Assembly (NCBI GenBank): GCA_016191525.1
Contig: JACPOK010000014.1
Span: 434,001 to 498,000, forward strand
Length of the DNA stretch: 64,000 nt
Source of the DNA: Burkholderiales bacterium
GTDB lineage: Bacteria > Pseudomonadota > Gammaproteobacteria > Burkholderiales > Burkholderiaceae_C
Direction of reading: 5' to 3'
Shown: piece after piece, positions 40,324 to 48,884 of the stretch
Numbering within the stretch: the first letter of the stretch is position 1
Layout of the letters: every line of letters starts with the position of its first letter
Notes under the pieces: model-generated
Databases searched by the model: none
What the model was told of the DNA's origin: nothing
What the model saw: the letters and a program-made list of their open reading frames with translations, nothing else
Position numbers and translations under genes: made by a program

Positions 40324-40724
40324 CAGCGGCCCCGCATCCGCTCGGGGCCCACCCACTCGTCCCACGAGCTTTCGTAGCCGTCGTAGTGGATCTTCCAGCG
40401 ACCCTCGCCCACCGAGATCACGCTCGCGGGCCACCACTTACCCTTCCAGGCCACCTGCACGTCGTCGCCCACCTTGTAGCGCGGCGCGGCGCCGGCCACG
40501 CGGATGCGTTCGCTGCTGACCCATTCGTCCCATTCGGAGCCGTAGCCGTCGTAGCGGATGAAGCAGCGGGTCTGGGTTTCGTTGACGCGGGTGACGCGGG
40601 CGCCATACCACTGGCCCTTCCAGAACACCTGCGCCTGGTCGCCGACGGAACACACGGGCTGGGCAAAGGCCGGCGCGGCAAACGCCAGCAGCCACGCGGC
40701 CAGGAAACTGAGAACGATACGCAT
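40323..40724 (-). CDS. Exported protein with two Tudor-knot/chromo-barrel-like repeats
   Basis: A 133-residue protein with signal peptide MRIVLSFLAAWLLAFAAPAFA. The mature part is two tandem repeats of about 50 residues: (V-F-W-K-G-Q-W-Y-G-A-R-V) ... IRYDGYGSEWDEWVSSERI and (V-A-W-K-G-K-W-W-P-A-S-V) ... IHYDGYESSWDEWVGPERM. The pattern YDGY-x-x-x-WDEWV resembles the Tudor-knot/chromo-barrel domain of MRG15/MOF and the agenet/MBT group. The periplasmic role is unknown. Probably co-translated with the ModA-like protein. Confidence 0.8.
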   Translation of the reverse strand: MRIVLSFLAAWLLAFAAPAFAQPVCSVGDQAQVFWKGQWYGARVTRVNETQTRCFIRYDGYGSEWDEWVSSERIRVAGAAPRYKVGDDVQVAWKGKWWPASVISVGEGRWKIHYDGYESSWDEWVGPERMRGR

Positions 40725-40766
40725 GGTGCACGCTCCTCGAGGGTTGAAAGAATCCCAGCGCGGATA

Positions 40767-41726
40767 TTACGCCGCCGCCAGCTCGGCGAAGCGGCGCAGG
40801 TCCACGTTGCCGCCGCTGATCACCACGCCCACCCGCTTGCCCGCCAGCGGCAGGCCGGCATGGCGGGCGGCGGCAAAGCCCAGGCAACCGGTGGGCTCCA
40901 CCAGCATCTTCATGCGCTCGGCGAAAAAGCGCATGGCCTCCACCAGCTGCGCGTCGGTGGCGGTGAGCACGTCATCCACGTTGGCGCGGATCAGCGCGAA
41001 GGTGTATTCACCCAGGTGCTGGGTCTGCGCGCCGTCGGCAATCGTGCGCGGGGTGGCGATGTCGATGATGCGGCCCGCGCGGAACGATTGCTGGCCGTCG
41101 TTGCCGGCCTCGGGCTCCACGCCGTACACCTTGCAGCCGGGCGACAGCGCGCGCGCGGCCAGCGCGCTGCCACTGAGCAGCCCGCCGCCGCCCAGGGGCA
41201 CGAACAGCGCATCCAGCCCGCCCACTTCGTCGAACAATTCTTTCGCGGCCGTGCCCTGCCCCGCCAGCACGTCGGGGTGGTCGTAGGGCGGGATCAGCGT
41301 CATGCCGCGCTTGTCGGCCAGGCCGCGCGCCAGTGCCTCGCGGTCTTCCTTGTAGCGGTCGAAGATGATCACTTCGGCGCCGTAGCCGCGGGTGGCATCC
41401 ACCTTGGCCTGCGGCGCGTCATGCGGCATCAATATGGCGGCGGGCATGCCCAGGATGCGGGCCGACAGCGCGATGGCCTGCGCATGGTTGCCCGAGGAGA
41501 AAGCCAGCACGCCGGCGCGGCGCTGCGCCTCGCTGAATTTCGACAGCGCGTTGAACGCGCCGCGGAACTTGAAGGCGCCCATGCGCTGGTAGTTTTCGCA
41601 TTTGAAGAACAGCTGCGCGCCCAGCAGGCTGTCGGCGGTGGAAGAGCGCAGCACCGGTGTGCGGTGGGCCTGGCCCTGCAGCCGCTGCGCGGCGGCGGTG
41701 ACGTCGTCGTAGGTGGGAAGAAGCAT
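40767..41726 (-). CDS. PLP-dependent threonine dehydratase/hydroxyaspartate ammonia-lyase family
   Basis: A 319-residue fold-type II PLP enzyme. The PLP lysine is in MGAFKFRGA, the phosphate-binding loop is PLGGGGLLSG and SSGNHAQ is the substrate loop. The single-domain form without an ACT regulatory domain fits catabolic threonine dehydratase, serine racemase or threo-3-hydroxyaspartate ammonia-lyase; relatives in this bacterial group are usually named the last. The precise substrate is uncertain. It stands 41 bp upstream of the Tudor-knot gene in the same direction. Confidence 0.88.
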   Translation of the reverse strand: MLLPTYDDVTAAAQRLQGQAHRTPVLRSSTADSLLGAQLFFKCENYQRMGAFKFRGAFNALSKFSEAQRRAGVLAFSSGNHAQAIALSARILGMPAAILMPHDAPQAKVDATRGYGAEVIIFDRYKEDREALARGLADKRGMTLIPPYDHPDVLAGQGTAAKELFDEVGGLDALFVPLGGGGLLSGSALAARALSPGCKVYGVEPEAGNDGQQSFRAGRIIDIATPRTIADGAQTQHLGEYTFALIRANVDDVLTATDAQLVEAMRFFAERMKMLVEPTGCLGFAAARHAGLPLAGKRVGVVISGGNVDLRRFAELAAA

Positions 41727-41750
41727 GTGCGCAAGCTTAGCGCAACACCT

Positions 41751-43994
41751 TCAGCGCGGCACCATTTCAGGCCGCAGGCGGCGCAGCAGCGAATCCAGCG
41801 CCACGTGGTCCACCGGCTTGGTGAGGTGGTGGTCAAACCCCGCCTCGCGCGCCTGCGCCTTGTCCGATTCGTTGCCCCAGCCGGTCAGCGCCACCAGCGG
41901 CGTGCGGTCGAAGCGCGGGTCGGCGCGCAGGCGCTGCGCCACCTGGTAGCCGTTCAGGCCGGGCATGCCGATGTCCAGCAGCACCACTTCGGGCGCGAAG
42001 CCGGGCGCCGCCTCCAGGGCGGCCGTGCCCGAATACACCGTGTGCACCGTGTGGCCGCTCATCTGCAGCACGGCCGTCATGGTGTCGGCGGCGTCCACGT
42101 TGTCGTCGGCCAGCAGCACGCGCAGGGCCTGCTGCGGCGCGTTGGCGGCGGCGCGCTCGGGCGCAGGGGCCGGCGGCTGCGTGTCCGCGCTCTCGCAGGG
42201 AATGCGCAGGGTGAAGGTGCTGCCCTGCCCGGCGCCCGCGCTGGCGGCGGTGACGCTGCCGCCGTGCAGCTCGGCCAGGCTGCGCACCAGCGACAGGCCG
42301 ATGCCCAGCCCGCCCTGGGCCCGGTCTATCGTGCGGCCCACCTGCGCGAACAGCTGGAAGATGCGCTCCTGCATGTCGGGCGGAATGCCCACGCCGTTGT
42401 CCTGCACGCTGATGACGGCGGCCGTGCCTTCGCGCCGCGCGTGCAGGCTGATCCGCCCGCCGGGCGGCGTGTACTTGGCCGCGTTGTTCAGCAGGTTGCC
42501 CACCGCCTGCGCCAGGCGCGTGAGGTCGGCATCCAGCCAGATTTCCTCGCGGGGCATCTCTACCGCCAGCTGGTGGCGCGCCGCTTCGATGACGGGCCGG
42601 CTGGTCTCCAGCGCGGTGTCGATCACGGTGCGCAGCTCCACCCGCTGCTTTTCCAGGCGGATCTTGCCGCTGGTCACGCGCGAGATGTCCAGCAAATCGT
42701 CCACCAGCCGGATCATGTGCACCAGCTGCCGCTCGATGATCTCGCGCGCCCGCTGCGAGGGCGGGCCGTTGGCCGTGTCCTTCTTCAGGATTTCCAGCCC
42801 GGTGCGGATGGGGGCCAGCGGGTTGCGCAGTTCATGCGCCAGCGTGGCGATGAATTCGTCCTTGGCGCGGCTGGCCTCCTGCAGCGTCTGCTCGGCCTGC
42901 TTGCGCTCGGTGATGTCGATCATGGAGCCGGCCATGCGGGTGGGCGTGCCCGCCGCGTCCTTCTGCGCCTGCCCGGCCACGAAGAACCAGCGCCACTGCC
43001 CGCCCTGCACCCGCAGCCTGCATTCGATCTGGTAGGGCCGGCCGTCCCGCAGGTGGCCGCGCAGCGCGCTGCGCACCGTGTCGCGGTCGTCGGGGTGCAT
43101 CACCGCCGTGATGCTGTCGGCGCGGTCGGGAAACTCCAGCTCGCTGTAACCCAGCATTGCGCGAAAGCGCGGCGCATAGAACGTGGCGCCGCTCAACATG
43201 TCCCAGTCCCACAGGCCGGCGCTGGAGCCGCGCACCGCCAGCTGGTAGCGCTCGTCGCTCTCACGCAGCGCGCGGTTGGCGCGCTCCAGCGTTTCGGCGC
43301 GCTTGCCCAGCTCGGCCAGCATGGCGTTGAACACGTCCACCAGCGAGCCGATCTCGTCGTCGCTCAACTTTTCGGCGCGAATGCTGAAGTCCTGCCGCTG
43401 CAACACCTGCTGCGCCACATCGCTCACCGCCAGGATGGGCGCCACCAGCCGGTCCTGCAGCCGGTTGGACAGCAGCAGCGCGGCGCCCAGGCTCGCCAGG
43501 AAAATCAGGCTGAGCGCGCCCAGGTACTCCAGCACGCGGGCCAGCAGGTCGTGCCGCGCCTGCAGGTAGATGGTGCCTATGGTGTCGCGGTTGGAAATGA
43601 TGGGGCGCGCCACGCGCACCCACTGCCCGTCCAGCTGCACCATGGGCCGCGGCGCGCGGGCCGGCAGCGTGGCGCCGCCGATGTCCTCGGCGATGAATGA
43701 AGCGAATGGCTGGCCCTGCGCGTTGAACAGCGCGGCGGCCGCCACGTCGTGGCGTGCCCGCAGCACGCTCAGGTTTTCGCGGCCCACCTTGGCGTCGTCG
43801 AACACCAGCGCCGAAGTGCTGGCCAGGCCCACGATGTCGGCCTGCGCCACCAGGTCGCGCTCCAGCGTGTTGATCTGGTTGCGCAGGTCGAAAGCCACCA
43901 GCACCACGCCCGCCACCAGCAGGGCGAAGAAGGTGGTGGCCAGAACGATCAGGTTCAGCTTCTGGCGAATGGAGCGGGGTTTGCGGCCGGCCAT
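41751..43994 (-). CDS. Hybrid sensor histidine kinase with CHASE8-like sensor domain
   Basis: A 747-residue membrane kinase. Order: TM1 (about 13-35); periplasmic CHASE8-like domain (QADIVGLASTSALVFDD, LFNAQGQPFASF); TM2 (about 155-178); HAMP; PAS (about 245-375, LRVQGGQWRWFF); HisKA with phospho-acceptor in ATLAHELRNPL; HATPase (NLLNNAAKYT, DNGVGIP, GGLGIGLSLV); C-terminal receiver with Asp in VVLLDIGMPG and Lys in LTKPVD. CHASE8 is also the sensor of the diguanylate cyclase YfiN. Start overlaps the yfiR-like stop by one base. No separate response regulator is nearby. Confidence 0.92.
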   Translation of the reverse strand: MAGRKPRSIRQKLNLIVLATTFFALLVAGVVLVAFDLRNQINTLERDLVAQADIVGLASTSALVFDDAKVGRENLSVLRARHDVAAAALFNAQGQPFASFIAEDIGGATLPARAPRPMVQLDGQWVRVARPIISNRDTIGTIYLQARHDLLARVLEYLGALSLIFLASLGAALLLSNRLQDRLVAPILAVSDVAQQVLQRQDFSIRAEKLSDDEIGSLVDVFNAMLAELGKRAETLERANRALRESDERYQLAVRGSSAGLWDWDMLSGATFYAPRFRAMLGYSELEFPDRADSITAVMHPDDRDTVRSALRGHLRDGRPYQIECRLRVQGGQWRWFFVAGQAQKDAAGTPTRMAGSMIDITERKQAEQTLQEASRAKDEFIATLAHELRNPLAPIRTGLEILKKDTANGPPSQRAREIIERQLVHMIRLVDDLLDISRVTSGKIRLEKQRVELRTVIDTALETSRPVIEAARHQLAVEMPREEIWLDADLTRLAQAVGNLLNNAAKYTPPGGRISLHARREGTAAVISVQDNGVGIPPDMQERIFQLFAQVGRTIDRAQGGLGIGLSLVRSLAELHGGSVTAASAGAGQGSTFTLRIPCESADTQPPAPAPERAAANAPQQALRVLLADDNVDAADTMTAVLQMSGHTVHTVYSGTAALEAAPGFAPEVVLLDIGMPGLNGYQVAQRLRADPRFDRTPLVALTGWGNESDKAQAREAGFDHHLTKPVDHVALDSLLRRLRPEMVPR

Positions 43995-44542
43995 CAGCGC
44001 CCCTTCTCCACCGTCTGCGCCACCGACAGCAGCCGCGCGCTCAGCCGCAGGCCCCGTGCCTCGGCGGCCGCCAGCGAAACGGAAAAGCGGATGCGGCCGG
44101 CCTCGGTGGTGAGGTTCACCACGCTGCCGGCGCGCAGCGCGCCGTCCTGCTCCGTGACGACGAGCACCGGGCCGGTGACGGCGGCAAGCACTTCGCGCAG
44201 CCGCCCGGCGCGCATGTTGCCGACAAAGAGGATCTGCATGGCCATGGGCCCGTCGGCTTCGCGCAGGCGCTTGAGCACCACCGGCCGGCCTTCCACCTTG
44301 CGCCCGGCCGCCACCTGCTCCAGGTCGTCGGCCACCGCGTCGTCGCCCAGCACGCCGATCACCAGCGGGTCGTCCGGCCTGGCAAAAGTGCCGGCAGGCC
44401 ACTCGACGAAGGCGCCGAACTTGTACAGGAAGGCCGCCTTGACGGCGCTTTCGCGGGCCGGCTGGGCCATGGCCTGTGTGACGCCGGCGGCAAGCAGCAC
44501 GGCGGCGAACAGGCAACGCGAAAACGACTGGAGGCGCGGCAT
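43994..44542 (-). CDS. YfiR-family periplasmic protein (DUF4154)
   Basis: A 182-residue protein with signal peptide ending TQAMAQ. The YfiR core is visible: ESAVKAAFLYKFGAFVEWP, IGVLGDDAV, ILFVGN and a C-terminal NLTTEAGRIRFSVSLAAAEARGLRLSARLL. In Pseudomonas YfiR restrains the cyclase YfiN through its periplasmic domain. Here its partner is most likely the overlapping CHASE8-like kinase. It lies divergent from the FtsX permease. Confidence 0.9.
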   Translation of the reverse strand: MPRLQSFSRCLFAAVLLAAGVTQAMAQPARESAVKAAFLYKFGAFVEWPAGTFARPDDPLVIGVLGDDAVADDLEQVAAGRKVEGRPVVLKRLREADGPMAMQILFVGNMRAGRLREVLAAVTGPVLVVTEQDGALRAGSVVNLTTEAGRIRFSVSLAAAEARGLRLSARLLSVAQTVEKGR

Positions 44543-44609
44543 CGGGATCCGGGAACGATGGAATCGCGATCATAGTCAGGCGGGCCCGGGTTCCGGGGAC
44601 AATCCGGCC

Positions 44610-47153
44610 ATGATTTCGCTGCTTCGCACGTTTTCCGCCAGGGAAGCGCGCCACCACCCGTGGCGCACCGCGGCCGCGGTGCTGGCCGTGATGCTGGGCG
44701 TGGCGCTGGCGTTCTCCGTGCAGCTCATCAATGGCTCGGCGCTCAGCGAATTTTCCGGCGCGGTGCGCTCCGTCAACGGCCAGCCCGACCTGGAACTGCG
44801 CGCCGTGCACGGCAGCTTCGATGAAACGCTTTACGCCCGCATCGCCGCCGATCCGCAGGTGGCCCTGGCCAGCCCGGTGCTGGAGCTGGGCACGCTGGCG
44901 CTGGCGGCGGACGGCCAGCGCAAGCCGGTGCGCGTGCTGGGCCTGGACGCGCTGGTGGTGGCCGCGGTGGCGCCGGCCCTGATGCCGGTGCCCGCGCAGG
45001 GCATGGACCGGCTGGCGCTATTCGAGCCCGGCTCGGTGTTCCTCAACCCGGCCGCACGGGCGCTGGTGGGCAGCGGCGCGCTGCGCCTGCAAAGCGGCCT
45101 GGCCCTGCGCGAGGTGCGGGTGGCCGGCACGGTGGCCGCCGGCGGCCCGCCGCTGGTGGTGATGGACATCGCCGCGGCGCAGGAGCTGTTTGGCCGCGCG
45201 GGCGAGCTTTCGCGCATCGACCTGCGGCTGCGCGCGGGCACGGATGCGGCGTCCTTCGTGCGTTCTTTGAAGTTGCCCGGCGGCGTCACCGCCGCCGAGC
45301 CGGGCGACGCGGCGCAGCGGGTCAGCGCCCTGTCGCGCGCCTACCGCGTCAACCTCACGGTGCTGGCGCTGGTGGCCCTGTTCACCGGCGGCTTCCTGGT
45401 GTTCTCGGTGCTGGCGCTCAGCGTGGCGCGGCGCGCGCAGCAGTTCGCGCTGCTGGGCGTGCTGGGCCTGGCGCCGCGCGAGCGGCGCAACCTGGTGCTG
45501 GCCGAATCGGTGCTGCTGGGCACGCTGGGCAGCGCGCTGGGCATCGCCCTAGGCACGGCACTGGCGGCGCTGGGCCTGCGGCTGCTGGGCGGCGACCTGG
45601 GCGGCGGCTATTTCTCCGGCGTGGCGCCCGCGCTGCAATGGAGCACTGCCGCAGCCCTGGCCTATGGCACGCTGGGCGTGGCCGCCGCGGTGCTGGGCGG
45701 CTGGTGGCCGGCCCGCGCCGTGCAGCAACTGCCGCTGGCGCAAACGCTCAAGGGCCTGGGCACACGCCTGCCCACCGGCAAGGGCCACTGGCTCAGCCTG
45801 CTGCTGATTGCGGCGGGGGCGCTGTGCGCGCTGCTGCCGCCGGTGGGCGGCATTCCGCTGGCGGCCTATCTCTCGGTGGGCCTGCTGCTGGTGGGCGGCA
45901 TCACCGCCCTGCCCTGGGCGGTGGCCCTGCTCTACGACCGTGTGGCGCCGCTGGTGGCGCACCGCCTGCTGCCGCTACTGGCGGTGGAGCGCGCCCGCCG
46001 CGTGCGCGAGAGCGCGGCGGTGGCCGTGAGCGGCGTGGTCGCCTCGTTGAGCCTGGCCGTGGCACTCACGGTGATGGTGGCCAGCTTCCGCGATTCGGTG
46101 TCGCACTGGCTGGACGTGGTGCTGCCAGCGGACCTCTATGTGCGCACCGCGCTGGCGGCCAGCGCGGGCGATACGGCTTATTTCACACCCGAATTTGTGC
46201 AGGCCGTGTCGCAGCTGCCCGGCGTGCAGCGTATCGCCACCCAGCGCATCCGCCTGCTGTCGCTGGACCCCGCCTTGCCCGCCGTGGCGCTGGTGGCACG
46301 AAACGTCGGCGATGCGGCGAAGTCGCTGCCGCTGGTGGGCGAGCCGCTGCCGGTGCCCGCGGGCCAGGTGGGGTTGTATGTAAGCGAGGCCATGGTGGAC
46401 CTGTACGGCGCTCGGCCGGGCACGGTTTTCACCCGGTTTTCAGAGGCGAATTGGCCCGCAGGGCGCATGGATAGTGCTGTGCCAGCTACATTTTTCATAG
46501 CAGGCGTGTGGCGCGACTATGTCCGCCAGAGCGGCACCATCGCGATGGACCAGCGCGACTACGAGCGCCTCACGGGTGACCGCAAAGCCAACGACCTGCA
46601 GCTGTGGCTGGCGCCGGGCGCCGATGCGGCACAGGTGCAGCAGGCGGTGCGGGCGGCGGCCCAACGAGAGGCCGGAGCCGGCGCGTTGCTGGAATTCGCC
46701 TCGGCCCGCGAACTGCGCGCCACCTCGCTGCGCATCTTCGACCGCAGCTTTGCCGTCACCTACTGGCTGCAGGCGGTAGCCATAGCCATCGGCTTGTTCG
46801 GCGTGGCGGCGAGCTTCAGCGCGCAGGTGCTGGCGCGGCGCAAGGAGTTCGGGCTGCTGGCCCACCTGGGCCTGACGCGCCGGCAGGTGCTGGCCGTGGT
46901 GGCGGGCGAAGGCGCCGCCTGGACGGTGATCGGCGCACTGGCCGGGCTGGCACTGGGCCTGGCCGTGGCCGTGGTGCTGGTGCACGTGGTGAACCCGCAG
47001 AGCTTTCACTGGACCATGGACCTGCAGCTGCCCTGGCCGCGCCTGCTGGCGCTGTGCGCGGCGGTGGTCGCCTCCGGCACCTTCACCGCGTGGCTGGCCG
47101 GCCGCGCGGCGGCGGGCCGCGACGCGGTGCTGGCGGTGAAGGAGGATTGGTAG
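44610..47153 (+). CDS. ABC transporter permease with two FtsX-type domains
   Basis: An 847-residue permease (AttF/G- or YbbP-like) with about ten transmembrane segments: an N-terminal helix (residues 20-40), two clusters (about 240-450) and a C-terminal trio. The FtsX core repeats are seen (ALVALFTGGFLVFSVLALS and GLFGVAASFSAQVLARRKEFGLLAHLGLTRRQ), with large periplasmic domains. Its ATPase is probably the gene at 38.5 kb. A copy of the in-gene element encodes residues SEANWPAGRMDSAVPATFFIAG (about 611-632). The IlvD-like gene follows 9 bp later. Confidence 0.9.
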   Translation: MISLLRTFSAREARHHPWRTAAAVLAVMLGVALAFSVQLINGSALSEFSGAVRSVNGQPDLELRAVHGSFDETLYARIAADPQVALASPVLELGTLALAADGQRKPVRVLGLDALVVAAVAPALMPVPAQGMDRLALFEPGSVFLNPAARALVGSGALRLQSGLALREVRVAGTVAAGGPPLVVMDIAAAQELFGRAGELSRIDLRLRAGTDAASFVRSLKLPGGVTAAEPGDAAQRVSALSRAYRVNLTVLALVALFTGGFLVFSVLALSVARRAQQFALLGVLGLAPRERRNLVLAESVLLGTLGSALGIALGTALAALGLRLLGGDLGGGYFSGVAPALQWSTAAALAYGTLGVAAAVLGGWWPARAVQQLPLAQTLKGLGTRLPTGKGHWLSLLLIAAGALCALLPPVGGIPLAAYLSVGLLLVGGITALPWAVALLYDRVAPLVAHRLLPLLAVERARRVRESAAVAVSGVVASLSLAVALTVMVASFRDSVSHWLDVVLPADLYVRTALAASAGDTAYFTPEFVQAVSQLPGVQRIATQRIRLLSLDPALPAVALVARNVGDAAKSLPLVGEPLPVPAGQVGLYVSEAMVDLYGARPGTVFTRFSEANWPAGRMDSAVPATFFIAGVWRDYVRQSGTIAMDQRDYERLTGDRKANDLQLWLAPGADAAQVQQAVRAAAQREAGAGALLEFASARELRATSLRIFDRSFAVTYWLQAVAIAIGLFGVAASFSAQVLARRKEFGLLAHLGLTRRQVLAVVAGEGAAWTVIGALAGLALGLAVAVVLVHVVNPQSFHWTMDLQLPWPRLLALCAAVVASGTFTAWLAGRAAAGRDAVLAVKEDW
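46441..46503 (+). repeat. Dispersed ~62-bp in-gene element, copy 4 (permease gene)
   Basis: CAGAGGCGAATTGGCC and GCAGGGCGCATGG, then the core GCTAC-ATTTTTC-ATAGC (46485-46501). It is in frame and in the same orientation as the host gene. Confidence 0.85.
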
Positions 47154-47162
47154 GATGGCGCC

Positions 47163-48884
47163 ATGACCTCAGGCATGCGCAAGGGATTGACCTCGTACGG
47201 CGACGCGGAGTTTTCGCTGTTCCTGCGCAAGGCGTTCATCAAGGCGATGGGCCTGTCGGACGACGCGCTGTCGCGGCCCGTCGTCGGCATCGCCAACACC
47301 TTCAGCGACTACAACGCCTGCCACGGCAACGTGCCGAAACTGGTGGAGGCGATCAAGCGCGGCGTGCTGCTGGCCGGCGCGCTGCCGATGGAGTTTCCCA
47401 CCATCTCCATCCACGAATCGTTCGCGCATCCCACCAGCATGTTCCTGCGCAACCTGATGGCCATGGACACCGAAGAGATGATCCGGGCCCAGCCGATGGA
47501 CGCCGTGGTGCTGGTCGGCGGCTGCGACAAGACGATTCCCGCGCAGATGATGGCCTGCGCCTCGGCCGGCGTGCCCACGGTGATCGTCCCCGTGGGCCCC
47601 ATGCTGGTGGGCCATTACCAGGGCGAGCAGCTGGGTGCGTGCACCGATTGCCGGCGCCTTTGGGGCGAGCATCGCGGCGGCCGCATCGACGCGCAGGAGA
47701 TCGAGCGCATCAACGAGCGGCTGGCCCCCACGCCCGGCACCTGCATGGTGATGGGCACGGCCAGCACCATGGCCTGCATCGTGGAGATCATGGGGCTGGC
47801 GCTGCCGCGCTCCGCCACCATCCCGGCCACGCACGCGGACCGGCTGCGCTCGGCCGAGGCCAGCGGCCAGTTCGCGGCGGCGATGGCGGTGAACGGGGGG
47901 CCGAAGCCTTCGCAGCTGATGACCAAGGCGTCGTTCCGTAACGCGATGGTGGTGCTGCAGGCCATCGGCGGGTCGACCAACGGCCTGGTGCACCTCGCCG
48001 CCGCCGCGGGCCGCGTGGGCCTGAAGATCGACCTGCGCGAATTCGACCAGCTGGGCCGCGAGGTGCCGGTGCTGGTGGACCTGAAGCCTTCAGGCAGGCA
48101 CTACATGGAGCACTTTCACTGGGCCGGCGGCGTGCCGCGCCTGATGCGCGAACTGGGCGGCCTGCTGGAGCTGGACGCGCCCACCGTCACCGGCGCCACG
48201 TTGCGTGAAGTGATGGAAGCGGCGGAAGACGTCGCCGGGCAGGACGTCATCCGCCCGCGCTCGCAGCCCATCTACCCGTCCGGCAGCATGGCGGTGCTCT
48301 ACGGCAACCTGGCACCTCGCGGCGCCGTGATCAAGCAGTCGGCGGCTTCGGCCTCGCTCATGACGCACACCGGGCGCGCCGTGGTGTTCGATTCGGTGGA
48401 GGACATGGCGCTGCGCATCGACGACCCGGCGCTGGACGTCAACGCCGGTGACGTGCTGGTGCTGCGCAACGCGGGCCCGGTGGGTGCGCCGGGCATGCCG
48501 GAGGCGGGCTACCTGCCGATCCCGCGCAAGCTGGCCGTGCAGGGCGTGAAGGACATGGTGCGCATCTCGGATGCGCGCATGAGCGGCACCGCCTTCGGTA
48601 CCGTGGTGCTGCACATCACGCCCGAGGCCGCGGCGGGCGGGCCGCTGGCGCTGGTGCGCAGTGGCGACCTGATCACGCTGGACGTGCCGGCCCGGCGCAT
48701 CGAGCTGCTGGTGGACGAAGCGGCCCTGCAGGCGCGCCGTGCCGCGCTGGGTGCGGGCGCAACCGCGGGCGCGGCCCCTGCGCCGGACCGGGGCTATGCC
48801 GCCCTTTTCCACCGCAGCGTGCTCCAGGCGGACGAAGGCTGCGACTTCGATTTCCTGGTGCCGGGGTGCGATGCTTCGCCGTAG
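47163..48884 (+). CDS. IlvD/Edd-family dehydratase
   Basis: A 573-residue iron-sulfur dehydratase. The [2Fe-2S] cysteines are in DYNACHGN, GGCDKT and GTCMVMG, and the family segments IHESFAHPTSM, GGSTNGLVHLAA and DARMSGTAFGTVVLH are present. The divergent start and C-terminus are closer to sugar-acid dehydratases (arabinonate, xylonate type) than to true IlvD, so a sugar-acid substrate is inferred. It is placed between the ABC permease and the AttH-like gene, overlapping the latter by 14 bp. Confidence 0.9.
   Translation: MTSGMRKGLTSYGDAEFSLFLRKAFIKAMGLSDDALSRPVVGIANTFSDYNACHGNVPKLVEAIKRGVLLAGALPMEFPTISIHESFAHPTSMFLRNLMAMDTEEMIRAQPMDAVVLVGGCDKTIPAQMMACASAGVPTVIVPVGPMLVGHYQGEQLGACTDCRRLWGEHRGGRIDAQEIERINERLAPTPGTCMVMGTASTMACIVEIMGLALPRSATIPATHADRLRSAEASGQFAAAMAVNGGPKPSQLMTKASFRNAMVVLQAIGGSTNGLVHLAAAAGRVGLKIDLREFDQLGREVPVLVDLKPSGRHYMEHFHWAGGVPRLMRELGGLLELDAPTVTGATLREVMEAAEDVAGQDVIRPRSQPIYPSGSMAVLYGNLAPRGAVIKQSAASASLMTHTGRAVVFDSVEDMALRIDDPALDVNAGDVLVLRNAGPVGAPGMPEAGYLPIPRKLAVQGVKDMVRISDARMSGTAFGTVVLHITPEAAAGGPLALVRSGDLITLDVPARRIELLVDEAALQARRAALGAGATAGAAPAPDRGYAALFHRSVLQADEGCDFDFLVPGCDASP

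Noticed and set aside
40386-43700. 1104-codon plus-strand open frame over the kinase and lyase genes
   Set aside because: His/Gln/Arg-rich shadow frame. The minus strand has complete, recognisable proteins with catalytic motifs.
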